64,000 nucleotides of DNA from Agromyces rhizosphaerae (lineage in GTDB: Bacteria > Actinomycetota > Actinomycetes > Actinomycetales > Microbacteriaceae): contig NZ_BSDP01000001.1 of NCBI RefSeq assembly GCF_027925245.1, positions 1,736,001 to 1,800,000 on the forward strand. Direction: 5' to 3'. The translations under genes were made by a program, and so were the position numbers. The notes under the pieces are model-generated. The model worked only from the letters and a program-made list of their open reading frames with translations. It was not told where the DNA came from and ran no database searches. Numbering within the stretch: the first letter of the stretch is position 1; every line of letters begins with the position of its first letter. This document shows, piece by piece, positions 17,882 to 27,762 of the stretch.

Positions 17882-19074
17882 CGCCGGAGGACGCGGCGCG
17901 CACGCTCGACGTGGCGATCGTGGGCGGCGGTCCGGTCGGGCTGCTGCTCGCGTGCCTGCTCGCGCAGCGCGGGCTGCCGGTCGAGGTGTTCGAGCAGCGC
18001 GCGGCGCCGGCGCCGCTGTCGCGGGCGATCGGCGTGCACCCGCCGGGGCTCCGCGCGCTCGACGCCGTCGGGGTGGGCGAGGCGGCGAGGCGGGCCGGTG
18101 TCGCGATCCACGACGGGCGGGTCACGTGCCGGGGCAGGGTGCTCGGGGCGCTCGACTTCGCCGAGGCCGACCCCGGCCTGCCGTACGTGCTCGCGCTCCC
18201 GCAGGCGGAGACCGAGCGGCTGCTGGTCGAACGGCTCGCGGAACTGCGGCCGGGTGCGCTGCACCCCGGGGCGCGGGTATCGGCGATCCGGCAGCACGAC
18301 GAGCTCGTGGAGTTCGCGGTCGGGCGCGGCGGGTCGGATGCGGCGGCGACCACGCGCACCGCGCGATACGTGGTCGGTGCCGACGGGGTGCGCAGCGGCG
18401 TGCGGGCCGAGGCCGGCATCGCGTGGCGCTCGCGCCGGGGGCGCGCCGAGTACGTGATGGGTGACGTGCCCGACCGCACGGATGCCCCGGGCTCGGCCCT
18501 GCTGCACTTCGAGCCGGACGGCGTGGTCGAGTCGTTCCCGCTCCCGGGCGGGATGCGCCGGTGGGTGGCGATAACGGCGTGGGGCGCGAGCGGCGCCGGC
18601 CCGCGGGGCGGGCGCTCGCCGGAGGCATCCGCTGCCCTCATCGGCACCGTCGCCGCGCGCACCGGTGCGCGTATCGGGGATCACGTGCCCGACGCCCGCG
18701 CCTTCACCGCGCGCCAGCACCTGGCCGAGCGGCTCGTCGCGGGACGCGTCGTGCTCGTGGGCGACGCCGCGCACGAGGTCAGCCCGATCGGCGGACAGGG
18801 CATGAACCTCGGCTGGCTCGACGCGCTGCACCTCGACCGGGCGCTCGCCGCGGCCCTCGCGAGCGGCTCGCGCGACGGCGCCGCGCTCGACGGATACGAA
18901 CGGGCGCGCCGTCGGTCCGCCCGCCGTGCCATCCGGCAGGCCGGGTTCAACATGACGATGGGCGCCCCCGCGCACGGCGTCCGCCTCGCCGCCCGCAACG
19001 CCGCCGTTCGCCTGCTCGCCGCCGGCCCGTTCCGTCGTCGCCTCGCCCGCGCGTTCACGATGCGCGGCCTCTGA
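17866..19074 (+). CDS. FAD-dependent monooxygenase of the type III PKS operon
   Basis: 402 residues. GTG 17866 (or the adjacent GTG 17863) overlaps the methyltransferase end by 16 nt, with GGAG 5 nt upstream. [21 protein letters not shown] (about 17-36) is the FAD-binding Rossmann motif, [12 protein letters not shown] the DG fingerprint, and [22 protein letters not shown] the GD motif of aromatic-ring hydroxylases. It most likely hydroxylates or oxidises the polyketide made by the two upstream enzymes, as SrsC does in S. griseus. The C-terminal tail is Arg-rich. No membrane helix. Confidence 0.88.
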   Translation: MGAALTPEDAARTLDVAIVGGGPVGLLLACLLAQRGLPVEVFEQRAAPAPLSRAIGVHPPGLRALDAVGVGEAARRAGVAIHDGRVTCRGRVLGALDFAEADPGLPYVLALPQAETERLLVERLAELRPGALHPGARVSAIRQHDELVEFAVGRGGSDAAATTRTARYVVGADGVRSGVRAEAGIAWRSRRGRAEYVMGDVPDRTDAPGSALLHFEPDGVVESFPLPGGMRRWVAITAWGASGAGPRGGRSPEASAALIGTVAARTGARIGDHVPDARAFTARQHLAERLVAGRVVLVGDAAHEVSPIGGQGMNLGWLDALHLDRALAAALASGSRDGAALDGYERARRRSARRAIRQAGFNMTMGAPAHGVRLAARNAAVRLLAAGPFRRRLARAFTMRGL

Positions 19075-19153
19075 CCCGCCTCCCGAGTTCCGAATTCCGT
19101 TGCGTGCGCATCGGGCCGTGACCGGCACGGCCGATTCGTGCGACGCTGGGAGC

Positions 19154-19450
19154 ATGGCGCAGACGATCGAACGACCCGACGTGCGGGAGGAGACGGACGA
19201 GGCATCCGTCACCGCATCGCCGTGGGTCACGATCGTCTGGGACGACCCGGTCAACCTCATGACCTACGTGAGCTACGTCTTCCGCAGCTACTTCGGTTTC
19301 CCGCGGCACGAGGCCGAGAAGCTCATGCTGCGGGTGCACAACGAGGGGCGCGCGGTCGTCGCGACCGGCGACCGCGAGACGATGGAGCGCCACGTCGCCG
19401 CCATGCACGGCTACGGCCTGCAGGCAACGCTGCGGAGGGCCGACGAGTGA
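19154..19450 (+). CDS. clpS: ATP-dependent Clp protease adaptor ClpS
   Basis: 98 residues from ATG 19154; a longer frame from 19100 has no support. [20 protein letters not shown] is the ClpS signature (N-degron pocket begins at the Asp-Asp-Pro-Val-Asn), and [28 protein letters not shown] completes the fold. It delivers N-degron substrates to ClpAP/ClpCP. Its stop overlaps the GTG of the DUF2017 gene, a pairing widespread in actinobacteria. Confidence 0.95.
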   Translation: MAQTIERPDVREETDEASVTASPWVTIVWDDPVNLMTYVSYVFRSYFGFPRHEAEKLMLRVHNEGRAVVATGDRETMERHVAAMHGYGLQATLRRADE

Positions 19451-19959
19451 TCGTCTCGGCGGCGCAGGGGCTCGGCGGGGTGCGCATCGTGCTCGAGAGC
19501 GAGGAGGCGATGCTGCTCGCGGAGTTCGCCGGGCAGGTCGTGACCGTGCTCGAGCAGGAGGCGCACACCGACCCCGCGCTCGACCGGCTGTTCCCCGACG
19601 CGTACGTCGACGACGACCGGGCCTCCGAGGAGTTCCGCCGCTACACCCGCGAGGACCTCGCGCAGTCCAAGCGCGACGCGGCGGCAGCCGTGCGCGACGC
19701 GACGCAGACCGAGGAGGACCGCGGCATCGTCGACATCGAGCTCGACCAGGCCGCGTCGTGGGGCTGGCTGACCTTCCTCACCGACCTGCGGCTGATCCTC
19801 GCCGAGCGCACCGGCATCATCGCCGACGAGCCCGACGACGCCGAGCCCGTGACCGAGCCGATCACCGAGCGCGACGGGTACATGCGCGCCGCGTACGAGT
19901 GGGTCGGCTTCGTGCAGGGGTCGATGCTCGAGGTGCTCGACCCGACGAACGAGCGCTGA
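19447..19959 (+). CDS. DUF2017 family protein
   Basis: 170 residues from GTG 19447, overlapping clpS as GTGA. Helical, acidic and soluble. Recognisable DUF2017 stretches are [26 protein letters not shown] and the C-terminal [17 protein letters not shown]. Function unknown; constant linkage to clpS suggests a role in Clp-mediated proteolysis (inference). Confidence 0.9.
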   Translation: MIVSAAQGLGGVRIVLESEEAMLLAEFAGQVVTVLEQEAHTDPALDRLFPDAYVDDDRASEEFRRYTREDLAQSKRDAAAAVRDATQTEEDRGIVDIELDQAASWGWLTFLTDLRLILAERTGIIADEPDDAEPVTEPITERDGYMRAAYEWVGFVQGSMLEVLDPTNER

Positions 19960-19983
19960 ACCCGGGGGCCGAGCGGATGCCTC

Positions 19984-20012
19984 GGGGCAGCGCCGCAGCC
20001 GGCGCCCGCCCC
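19984..20012. terminator. bidirectional hairpin between DUF2017 gene and copA
   Basis: GGGGC-A-GCGCC pairs with GGCGC-CC-GCCCC around a 6-nt loop, ending 3 nt from the copA stop (20015, minus strand). A smaller stem, CCGAG/CTCGG at 19969-19985, lies beside it around a GGATGC loop. The position suits termination of both convergent genes. Confidence 0.5.
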
Positions 20013-20014
20013 GG

Positions 20015-22255
20015 TCAGCCCTGCGGACGGAACCCGCGCAGGCGCAGGCTGTTGCCCACGACGAACACGCTCGACGCGGCCATCGCCGCGCCCGCGACGA
20101 GCGGGTTGAGCAGCCCGAGCATCGCGATCGGGATCGCCGTGGCGTTGTAGGCGAAGGCCCAGAACAGGTTGCCGCGGATGATGCCGAGCGTGCGGCGCGA
20201 CAGCCGCACGGCGTCGGCGACGACGCGCAGGTCGCCCGACACGACCGTGAGGTCGGACGCCGCCCTGGCCGCATCCGTGCCCTGGCCCATGGCGATGCCG
20301 AGGTCGGATGCCGCGAGCGCGGCCTGGTCGTTGACGCCGTCGCCGACCATCGCGACCGTGCGGCCGGCCGCCTGCAGCTCGCGCACGACCGCGAGCTTGC
20401 CCTCGGGGGTCACGCCCGCGTGCACGTCGTCGATGTCGAGGGCCCGCGCGATCGCGCCGGCCGCGCCCGCGTTGTCGCCGGTGAGCAGCACGGGCTCGAG
20501 GCCGAGGTCGCGGAACCGGCGCACTGCCTCGGGCGAGCTGGGCTTCAGCGTGTCGGCGACCGCGATGATGCCGCGCGCCGCGCCGTCCCACGCCACCGCC
20601 ACGACGGTCGCACCGTCGGTCTCGGCGCGCCGCGCCTGCTCGGCGAGGGACTCGGGCAGCTCGATCGCCCACGCGTCGGCGAGCCACGCGGCGCGGCCCA
20701 CGGTCGTGAGGCGTCCGCCGACGACCGCCTGCACGCCGAGGCCCGCGTGGGCGAGGAACTGCTCGGCCGGTGCGGTGCGCGGGGCGGCCTCGACGACGGC
20801 GCGGGCGATCGGATGCTCCGAGCCCGCCTCCGCCGCGGCGGCGACCGCGAGCACGTCGTCGGCCCCGACGCCCTCGACGGGGACGACCTGCTGCACCCGC
20901 ATCCGACCCGTGGTCACCGTGCCCGTCTTGTCGAGCACGATCGTGTCGACCGCGCGGGTCTGCTCGAGCACCTGCGGCCCGCTGATGAGGATGCCGAGCT
21001 GCGCGCCGCGCCCGGTGCCGACGAGCAGCGCGGTGGGGGTGGCGAGTCCGAGCGCGCACGGGCAGGCGATGATGAGCGTCGCGACGGCAGCGCCGAACGC
21101 CTGCTCGGGGGTGCCGCCGACGAGCAGCCAGCCGGCGAGGGCGACGAGCGCGAGGCCGATCACGACCGGCACGAAGACGGTCGAGATGCGATCGGCGAGG
21201 CGCTGCACCGGCGCCTTGCCGGTCTGCGCCTGCTCGAGGAGGCGCCCGAGGCGTGCCAGCTCGGTGTCGGCGCCGACACGCGTGATCTCGACCACGAGCA
21301 CGCCGCCGACGTTGAGCGTGGCGCCGGTGACGCGATCGCCGGGGCCGACCTCCACGGGCACGGACTCGCCCGTCAGCATGCTGCGGTCGACGGCGGATGC
21401 CCCCTCGACGACGAGGCCGTCGGAGGCGACCTTCTCGCCGGGGCGGACGACGACCCGGTCGCCCGGAACGAGGTCGCGCACGGGCACGCGTCGCTCGGCG
21501 CCGTCGACGAGCAGCGCGGCATCCGTCGCCCCCAGCTCGAGCAGCGCACGGAGGGCGGCGCCCGACGCGCGCTTCGCGCGGGCCTCGACGTACCGGCCCG
21601 CGAGCAGGAACACCGTGACGGCCGCCGCGACCTCGAGGTAGAGCTCGTCGTGGCCGCCGGGCGCCGGCCCGATCAGGCGGAAGGTCATGTGCATGCCGGG
21701 CTCGCCCGCGTCGCCGAGGAACAGCGCGTAGAGCGACCAGCCGAACGCGGCGGCGACGCCCATGCTGATGAGCGTGTCCATCGTGACGGCGCCGTGCCGT
21801 GCGTTGACGGCGGCGGCGCGGTGGAACGGCCAGGCGCCCCAGGTCGCCACCGGGATCGTGAGGGCGAGCGCAACCCACTGCCAGTAGGTGAACTGCAGGG
21901 CCGGCACCATCGAGAGCACGACCACGGGCGCGGCGAGGGCGGCGCTCGCGATCAGACGCCGTCGCAGCGGGCGGAGTTCCTCGTCGGCATCGGCGGGTTC
22001 CGGCTCGGGTTCGGGCACGGTCGCGCCGTAGCCGGCCGCGGCGACCACCTGGAGCAGGTCGTCCGTCGCGACCGTCGCCGGGGCGCGCACGTGCGCCTTC
22101 TCGGTCGCGTAGTTGACGGACGCCTCGACGCCCGGGAGCTTGCCGAGCTTGCGCTCGATGCGCATCGCGCACGACGCGCAGGTCATGCCCGTGATGTCGA
22201 GTTCGACGTCGACGAGGGCCGGGCCGGGGCCCGGGTTCGAGGCGGTGGTGCTCAT
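20015..22255 (-). CDS. copA: copper-exporting P1B-type ATPase CopA
   Basis: 746 residues from ATG 22255 (an in-frame ATG at 22324 would overlap copZ by 32 nt). One N-terminal metal-binding domain with GMTCASC (about 23-29). Then the P-type core: LTGESVPVE actuator, CPC in [15 protein letters not shown] (transmembrane Cu(I) site), DKTGTVTTG phosphorylation site, SEHPIARA and [20 protein letters not shown]. About eight hydrophobic helices. It exports Cu(I) from the cytosol. It lies downstream of copZ, 37 nt apart, both behind a CsoR-type operator. Confidence 0.95.
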   Translation of the reverse strand: MSTTASNPGPGPALVDVELDITGMTCASCAMRIERKLGKLPGVEASVNYATEKAHVRAPATVATDDLLQVVAAAGYGATVPEPEPEPADADEELRPLRRRLIASAALAAPVVVLSMVPALQFTYWQWVALALTIPVATWGAWPFHRAAAVNARHGAVTMDTLISMGVAAAFGWSLYALFLGDAGEPGMHMTFRLIGPAPGGHDELYLEVAAAVTVFLLAGRYVEARAKRASGAALRALLELGATDAALLVDGAERRVPVRDLVPGDRVVVRPGEKVASDGLVVEGASAVDRSMLTGESVPVEVGPGDRVTGATLNVGGVLVVEITRVGADTELARLGRLLEQAQTGKAPVQRLADRISTVFVPVVIGLALVALAGWLLVGGTPEQAFGAAVATLIIACPCALGLATPTALLVGTGRGAQLGILISGPQVLEQTRAVDTIVLDKTGTVTTGRMRVQQVVPVEGVGADDVLAVAAAAEAGSEHPIARAVVEAAPRTAPAEQFLAHAGLGVQAVVGGRLTTVGRAAWLADAWAIELPESLAEQARRAETDGATVVAVAWDGAARGIIAVADTLKPSSPEAVRRFRDLGLEPVLLTGDNAGAAGAIARALDIDDVHAGVTPEGKLAVVRELQAAGRTVAMVGDGVNDQAALAASDLGIAMGQGTDAARAASDLTVVSGDLRVVADAVRLSRRTLGIIRGNLFWAFAYNATAIPIAMLGLLNPLVAGAAMAASSVFVVGNSLRLRGFRPQG

Positions 22256-22292
22256 GCGCGGGGTCGCCCGGCGGGTGCTGGCGGCGCGGCGC

Positions 22293-22640
22293 TCAGGCGC
22301 CGGTCGAGAGGCGGTAGCCGGCATCCTCGACGGCGGCGCGCACGTCCTGCGCGGCGAGCGGAGCCGAGGACGCGACGGTCACGCGCGAGGCGCCGTCGGG
22401 GCGCAGGTCGACCGACACCTGCTCGACGCCCGCGATCTCGGAGAGCTCCTCGGTGACGCTCGAGACGCAGTGCCCGCAGGTCATGCCGTCGACGAGGAAC
22501 TCGGCCGTGGCCGCCCCGGACGCCGTGCTCGTCGCGGCGGACGCGCCGTGACCGCATCCGCAGCTGCCGCCGCCGCAGCAGCCGCCGGCTGCCGCGCCCG
22601 ACTGGACGAGGGGGAGTTCGGTGCGGGTGGTCTCGGTCAT
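22293..22640 (-). CDS. copZ: copper chaperone CopZ with Cys-rich N-terminal tail
   Basis: 115 residues from ATG 22640. The C-terminal 67 residues are a heavy-metal-associated domain with GMTCGHC, the Cu(I) site. The N-terminal 45 residues are unusual for a CopZ: a Cys/Gly cluster, [14 protein letters not shown], adds four Cys and a His, probably a second metal-binding site. It should hand copper to CopA, encoded next. The palindrome at 22678-22694 lies 38 nt upstream of the start. Confidence 0.9.
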   Translation of the reverse strand: MTETTRTELPLVQSGAAAGGCCGGGSCGCGHGASAATSTASGAATAEFLVDGMTCGHCVSSVTEELSEIAGVEQVSVDLRPDGASRVTVASSAPLAAQDVRAAVEDAGYRLSTGA

Positions 22641-22677
22641 GGCTGCCTTCCGGATCGCGGTGCGGACGTCGTCCACT

Positions 22678-22694
22678 ATACCCCCATAGGGTAT
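22678..22694. promoter_or_regulatory. CsoR-type copper operator
   Basis: ATACCC (22678-22683), 5-nt spacer, GGGTAT (22689-22694): a perfect dyad of the kind bound by CsoR, the Cu(I)-released repressor, upstream of copZA operons. It is upstream of copZ on the minus strand. No csoR gene is in the window. Identification rests on pattern and neighbours. Confidence 0.8.
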
Positions 22695-22724
22695 CCGGGA
22701 GGCGCCGGACGGCACGCGGAGCGG

Positions 22725-23117
22725 TCAGCCCTCGCCGAGCGTGCGGGCCTTCAGCTCCTCGTACTCCTCGGGCGTGAGGGTGCCCGCATCGACCATCGAC
22801 TTCGCCCGCGCGATCTGGTCCGACGGCGACGGCGGCGCGTTCACGTGCGGCGAGTACTCCGCGCGCGGGGGTGCGGTCGCCCGCCGCGATGCCGCCCGCC
22901 GCTCGGCCATGCCGTGCCCGCGCGCGATCACGTAGACCAGCCCCGCGACGAACGGCACGAGCACGAGGAAGAGCATCCAGGCGGCCTTCCACCAGCCGTT
23001 CAGCGAGTGGTCGCTGAACAGGTCTCCCAGCACCGCCACCAGCACGAACAGGTAGGCCACGAACACGAGGCCCGCCAGCAGGAAGCTGATCAGCGCCCAG
23101 AAACCGTAGTCGTCCAT
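22725..23117 (-). CDS. membrane protein with PLD-nuclease-N-like helices and SHOCT domain
   Basis: 130 residues from ATG 23117, preceded by GGGGGTG; the in-frame ATG at 23132 is an alternative. Two helices (about 8-30 and 46-67) with GWWKAAWMLFLVLVPFVAGLVYVIARGHGM resemble the phospholipase-D N-terminal membrane segment. The C-terminus, IARAKSMVDAGTLTPEEYEELKARTL, is a SHOCT motif. Function unknown. Confidence 0.8.
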   Translation of the reverse strand: MDDYGFWALISFLLAGLVFVAYLFVLVAVLGDLFSDHSLNGWWKAAWMLFLVLVPFVAGLVYVIARGHGMAERRAASRRATAPPRAEYSPHVNAPPSPSDQIARAKSMVDAGTLTPEEYEELKARTLGEG

Positions 23118-23285
23118 CGCGAACACCCCCATCGGTCGCCGTGGCCTCAACCTATCGCCGCCCGGCCGCGCAGGGAAGGCATCCGGTCGGAGCGCCGCGT
23201 CGGCGGGGCGCTCGACACGGTGCGGCCGCCGGGCCACGATGGAACCGGGCCGGCACCCGTCGGCGCCTGGACGAAGGGTCGCACC

Positions 23286-23957
23286 GTGGGTGCAGTGATC
23301 GGCTCCATCCTCCCGCTCGCGGTCGGCATCGCGATCAGCCCGATCCCGATCGTCGCCGCCATCCTCATGCTGCTCTCGCCGAGGGCGAAGGGCACGAGCA
23401 TCGGCTTCCTCGCCGGCTGGATCGTGGGCATCTCACTGGCCACGACGGTCTTCACGCTGCTCTCGGCCGCGCTGCCGGAGCGCGACGAGGATGCCTCGCG
23501 CCCGGTCACCGCCGTCGTGCAGCTCGTGCTCGGGCTCGGCCTCCTCGTCGTCGCGCTGCGCCAGTGGCGGGGCAGGCCCGCGGACGGGGAGGAGCCCGAC
23601 CTGCCGAAGTGGATGGGCGCGATCGACACGATGACCGCCGTGCGGGGTCTCGGGCTCGGCGTGCTGCTCTCGGCGGTGAACCCGAAGAACCTGCTGCTCG
23701 CGGCGGGTGGCGGCGTCGAGATCGGCGGGGCGGGCCTCGACGTCGGGGCGGTCGTGGTGTGCGTGGTCGTGTTCACCGCGCTGGCCGCGAGCACGGTGGC
23801 GGTGCCGGTGGTGGGCTACCTCGTGGCATCCGCCGCCATGACCGAGCCGCTCGGACGGCTGCGCGAGTGGCTGGTGCAGCACAACGCGTCGATCATGGCG
23901 GTGCTGCTGCTCGTGCTCGGCGTCGTGCTGATCGGCAAGGGCGTCGCGAACTTCTAG
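23286..23957 (+). CDS. GAP/Sap family multi-helix membrane protein
   Basis: 223 residues from GTG 23286 with GAAGGG upstream. About six helices: LPLAVGIAISPIPIVAAILMLLSPR at the N-terminus, LGLGVLLSAVNPKNLLLAAGGG in the middle, and a final LLLVLGVVLIGKGV helix. The layout and PxPxxA / NPKN motifs match the GAP (Sap, peptidoglycolipid-addressing) family, distantly LysE-like. Substrate unknown. It ends 37 nt before the AI-2E family gene. Confidence 0.8.
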   Translation: MGAVIGSILPLAVGIAISPIPIVAAILMLLSPRAKGTSIGFLAGWIVGISLATTVFTLLSAALPERDEDASRPVTAVVQLVLGLGLLVVALRQWRGRPADGEEPDLPKWMGAIDTMTAVRGLGLGVLLSAVNPKNLLLAAGGGVEIGGAGLDVGAVVVCVVVFTALAASTVAVPVVGYLVASAAMTEPLGRLREWLVQHNASIMAVLLLVLGVVLIGKGVANF

Positions 23958-23994
23958 TCGATCGCGCACCGCCCGCGTTCGCTATCGTCGAGCC

Positions 23995-25215
23995 ATGGAT
24001 GCCGCTGCGGGGAGCGCCCGATCCGAGCCCGGACCGTCGCGACGGACCAGCCCGATCCTCGTGGCGGCCGCCGCCGTCGTCGTGCTGGCGGGCGTCTCGT
24101 TCGCGCGCGAGGTCGCGGCGCCGCTCGCGCTCGCCGCGGTGATCGTCATCATCGTGCATCCGGTGCGTCGCCCGCTCGAGCGCCGGGGGTGGCCGCGCTG
24201 GGCCGCCACGACGGTGGTCATCGTGGTCGCCTACCTGATCCTGGCTGTGCTGGCGGCGATGCTCGCCTTCGCGGGCGTCCGCTTCGGCGTGCTCGTCGTC
24301 GACTACTTCTCCGAGCTGAACGACACGACCCAGCAGATCATCGCCTGGCTCTCGTCGCTCGGGCTCCAGGACCAGGCGGCCGACGCGCTGGCATCGGTGC
24401 TCGACCCGGGGTTCCTGTTCGGCGTCGCCGAGACCGTGTCGGGGTGGGTGCTCGGCATCCTCACGGCGTTCTTCTTCGTGCTCGCCTACGTGATCTTCAT
24501 GGCCGCGGATGCCGCACGCCTGAGCGACGCGCACGCGGCGTTCCGCGGGATGCGCGACGCCACGCTCGAGCGGTTCGAGCGCTACGCGTCGAACGTGCGC
24601 CGGTACTTCGTGGTCAACGCGAGCTTCGGCGCCGTCGTCGCGATCATCGACGGCATCGCGCTGTGGGCCGTGGGCGTGCCGGCGCCGACGGTGTGGGCGA
24701 TCCTCGCGTTCGTGACGAACTTCATCCCGAACATCGGGTTCGTGCTGGGGCTCGTGCCGCCCGCCATCCTCGCCCTCGTGGTCGGCGGCTGGCCGCTGAT
24801 GCTCGTCGTCATCGCGATCTACAGCGTCGTGAACGTCGTGCTGCAGGTGCTCGTGCAGCCGAAGTTCGTCGCCGACGCGGTGAGCCTGTCGCTCACGCTG
24901 AGCTTCTTCTCGGTCATCTTCTGGACCTTCGTGATCGGGCCGCTCGGCGCGATCCTCGCGATCCCGCTCACGCTGCTCGCACGTGCGCTCCTGCTGGAGG
25001 GCGATCCGCGGCTCACCTGGGCGAGGTGGCTGTCGGGCGATCGCGACGTGGCGCCCGCCGGCGACGTCGCCGGATCCGGGGCTGCGGACGACGGGGACGG
25101 GACGGATGCCGCGGACGAGCCGCCGCCGACGCCGCGCGCCGGGGCCGGAGCCGAGCCCGAGCCCGCGACCGCGACCGTCGCCGACGGCGACCCGGACGAC
25201 GAGGAGGCGCGATGA
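23995..25215 (+). CDS. AI-2E family transporter (PerM-like)
   Basis: 406 residues. About eight helices in the family order: an N-terminal pair, a soluble loop of roughly 100 residues, RYFVVNASFGAVVAIIDGIALWAVGVPAPTVWAILAFVTNFIPNIGFVLGLVPPAI, then VVLQVLVQPKFVADAVSLS and FWTFVIGPLGAILAIPLTLL. The last 60 residues are an acidic/Pro tail. The family includes the AI-2 exporter TqsA and Na+/H+ antiporters, so the name does not prove quorum-signal export. TATCGT lies 6 nt before ATG 23995: leaderless candidate. The stop overlaps the next ATG. Confidence 0.87.
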   Translation: MDAAAGSARSEPGPSRRTSPILVAAAAVVVLAGVSFAREVAAPLALAAVIVIIVHPVRRPLERRGWPRWAATTVVIVVAYLILAVLAAMLAFAGVRFGVLVVDYFSELNDTTQQIIAWLSSLGLQDQAADALASVLDPGFLFGVAETVSGWVLGILTAFFFVLAYVIFMAADAARLSDAHAAFRGMRDATLERFERYASNVRRYFVVNASFGAVVAIIDGIALWAVGVPAPTVWAILAFVTNFIPNIGFVLGLVPPAILALVVGGWPLMLVVIAIYSVVNVVLQVLVQPKFVADAVSLSLTLSFFSVIFWTFVIGPLGAILAIPLTLLARALLLEGDPRLTWARWLSGDRDVAPAGDVAGSGAADDGDGTDAADEPPPTPRAGAGAEPEPATATVADGDPDDEEAR

Positions 25216-25781
25216 GCGAGCACGAACGAATTCCCCGCGGCCCGCGACGGGGGCGGCCCGACCGGCAGGCGATGGAGGAGCTCGACGCCGACGAGCGGCG
25301 CGCGATCACCGCGTACCTGAAGGAGCGCGTCTACGCGACGTTCACGGGCCTCGCCATCACCCTGGTGCTGCTCGGCGAGGCCGAGCACATCGAGCCCGGC
25401 CGCGCGTTCGGCAGCCTTGCGCTCGGCGTGCTGGGCATCACGGTCGCCGGCCTGCTCGCCGATATCGTCGCGCACGTCTCGGTGCACGGCGAGCTGCCCG
25501 GCCGCCTCGAGTTCCGGCTGCTGCTGCGCATCGCCCTCGGCGCGCTCGGCACCGCCGTGCTCCCGCTGCTGCTCATCGCCGCCGCCTGGATGGACCTGCT
25601 CGACCTGCACGACGCGCTGCGCATCGACTCGTTCATCTACCTCGCGACGCTCGGCCTCATCGGCTACCTCGCCGTGCGCCGCTCCAGGCTGAAGCTCTGG
25701 GCGAAGCTGGTCGCGCTCTCGGTGTTCGTGCTCTTCGGCGGCGTCGTGATCGGCATCCAGATCCTCGCCCACGGCGGCTGA
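25212..25781 (+). CDS. unrecognised four-helix membrane protein
   Basis: 189 residues from ATG 25212, which overlaps the preceding stop as ATGA, with GAGGAGG just before it. A polar head (about 40 residues, Arg/Asp/Glu-rich) precedes four hydrophobic helices with short loops; VSVHGELPGRLEFRLLLRI sits between helices 2 and 3. No motif identifies a family. It is translationally coupled to the AI-2E family transporter and may work with it (inference). Confidence 0.72.
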   Translation: MSEHERIPRGPRRGRPDRQAMEELDADERRAITAYLKERVYATFTGLAITLVLLGEAEHIEPGRAFGSLALGVLGITVAGLLADIVAHVSVHGELPGRLEFRLLLRIALGALGTAVLPLLLIAAAWMDLLDLHDALRIDSFIYLATLGLIGYLAVRRSRLKLWAKLVALSVFVLFGGVVIGIQILAHGG

Positions 25782-25790
25782 CGCCGGGCG

Positions 25791-26228
25791 CTACTCGACC
25801 GGCGTGAGCACGAAGACCGGGATCTGCCGGTCGGTACGGGTCTGGTACGCGTCGTAGTCGGGCCACACCTCGGCGGCCCGGGCCCACCACGTCTCGCGCT
25901 CGTCGTCGGTGACCTCGCGGGCCGTGTAATCGCGCTTGACCGCGCCGTCCTGCAGCTCGACCAGCGGGTGCGCCTTGAGGTTCCAGTACCAGACCGGATG
26001 CTTCGGGTCGCCGCCCTTCGAGGCGACGACCGCGTACTCGCCGGCGTGCTCGACGCGCATGAGGGCGGTCTTGCGGAGCTTGCCGCTCTTCGCGCCCTTC
26101 GAGGTGAGCACGATCACGGGCACCCCGCGCAGGGTCCCGGCCTCCTGGCCGTCGGTGGCCTCGTAGGTCTCGGCCTGTGTGCGGGCCCACTCGGCGGTGC
26201 TGGGTGCGTACTCTCCGGTCAACGGCAT
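25791..26228 (-). CDS. Ddn-like F420-dependent (deazaflavin) oxidoreductase
   Basis: 145 residues from ATG 26228, preceded by GGAGG. It matches the split-barrel deazaflavin nitroreductase family (F420H2-binding, Ddn of M. tuberculosis): [56 protein letters not shown]. The Lys/Ser-Gly-Lys loop binds the F420 phosphate. Members reduce quinones or xenobiotics with F420H2. It fits the F420 operon at 57.6-61.1 kb, which supplies cofactor assembly and reduction. Confidence 0.9.
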   Translation of the reverse strand: MPLTGEYAPSTAEWARTQAETYEATDGQEAGTLRGVPVIVLTSKGAKSGKLRKTALMRVEHAGEYAVVASKGGDPKHPVWYWNLKAHPLVELQDGAVKRDYTAREVTDDERETWWARAAEVWPDYDAYQTRTDRQIPVFVLTPVE

Positions 26229-26289
26229 CGAGGCATCCTCCTGAAGTCGGTTCCCATGGGCCAACCGCCGCGCGGGCGGGCGCATTCCC

Positions 26290-27657
<1,368 letters not shown>

Positions 27658-27718
27658 TCAGGGGCATCCGCTCGCCTGCAGTGCATTCACAGCTTCTGGA
27701 GATGCACGCCGCCACAAA

Positions 27719-27739
27719 GTTGAGTAGACTCGACTCAAG
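27719..27739. promoter_or_regulatory. HAIR element (HspR operator) upstream of clpB
   Basis: GTTGAGT (27719-27725), 7-nt spacer, ACTCAAG (27733-27739): a single mismatch to the HAIR consensus, the best match of the four. It ends 23 nt before the clpB start codon. Confidence 0.9.
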
Positions 27740-27762
27740 TTTTAACCATCGAAAGGACTCCC

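Noticed and set aside
23995..25215. Quorum-sensing (AI-2) export function
   Set aside because: The family name derives from one member; no luxS or lsr genes are nearby, so the signal role is not supported.
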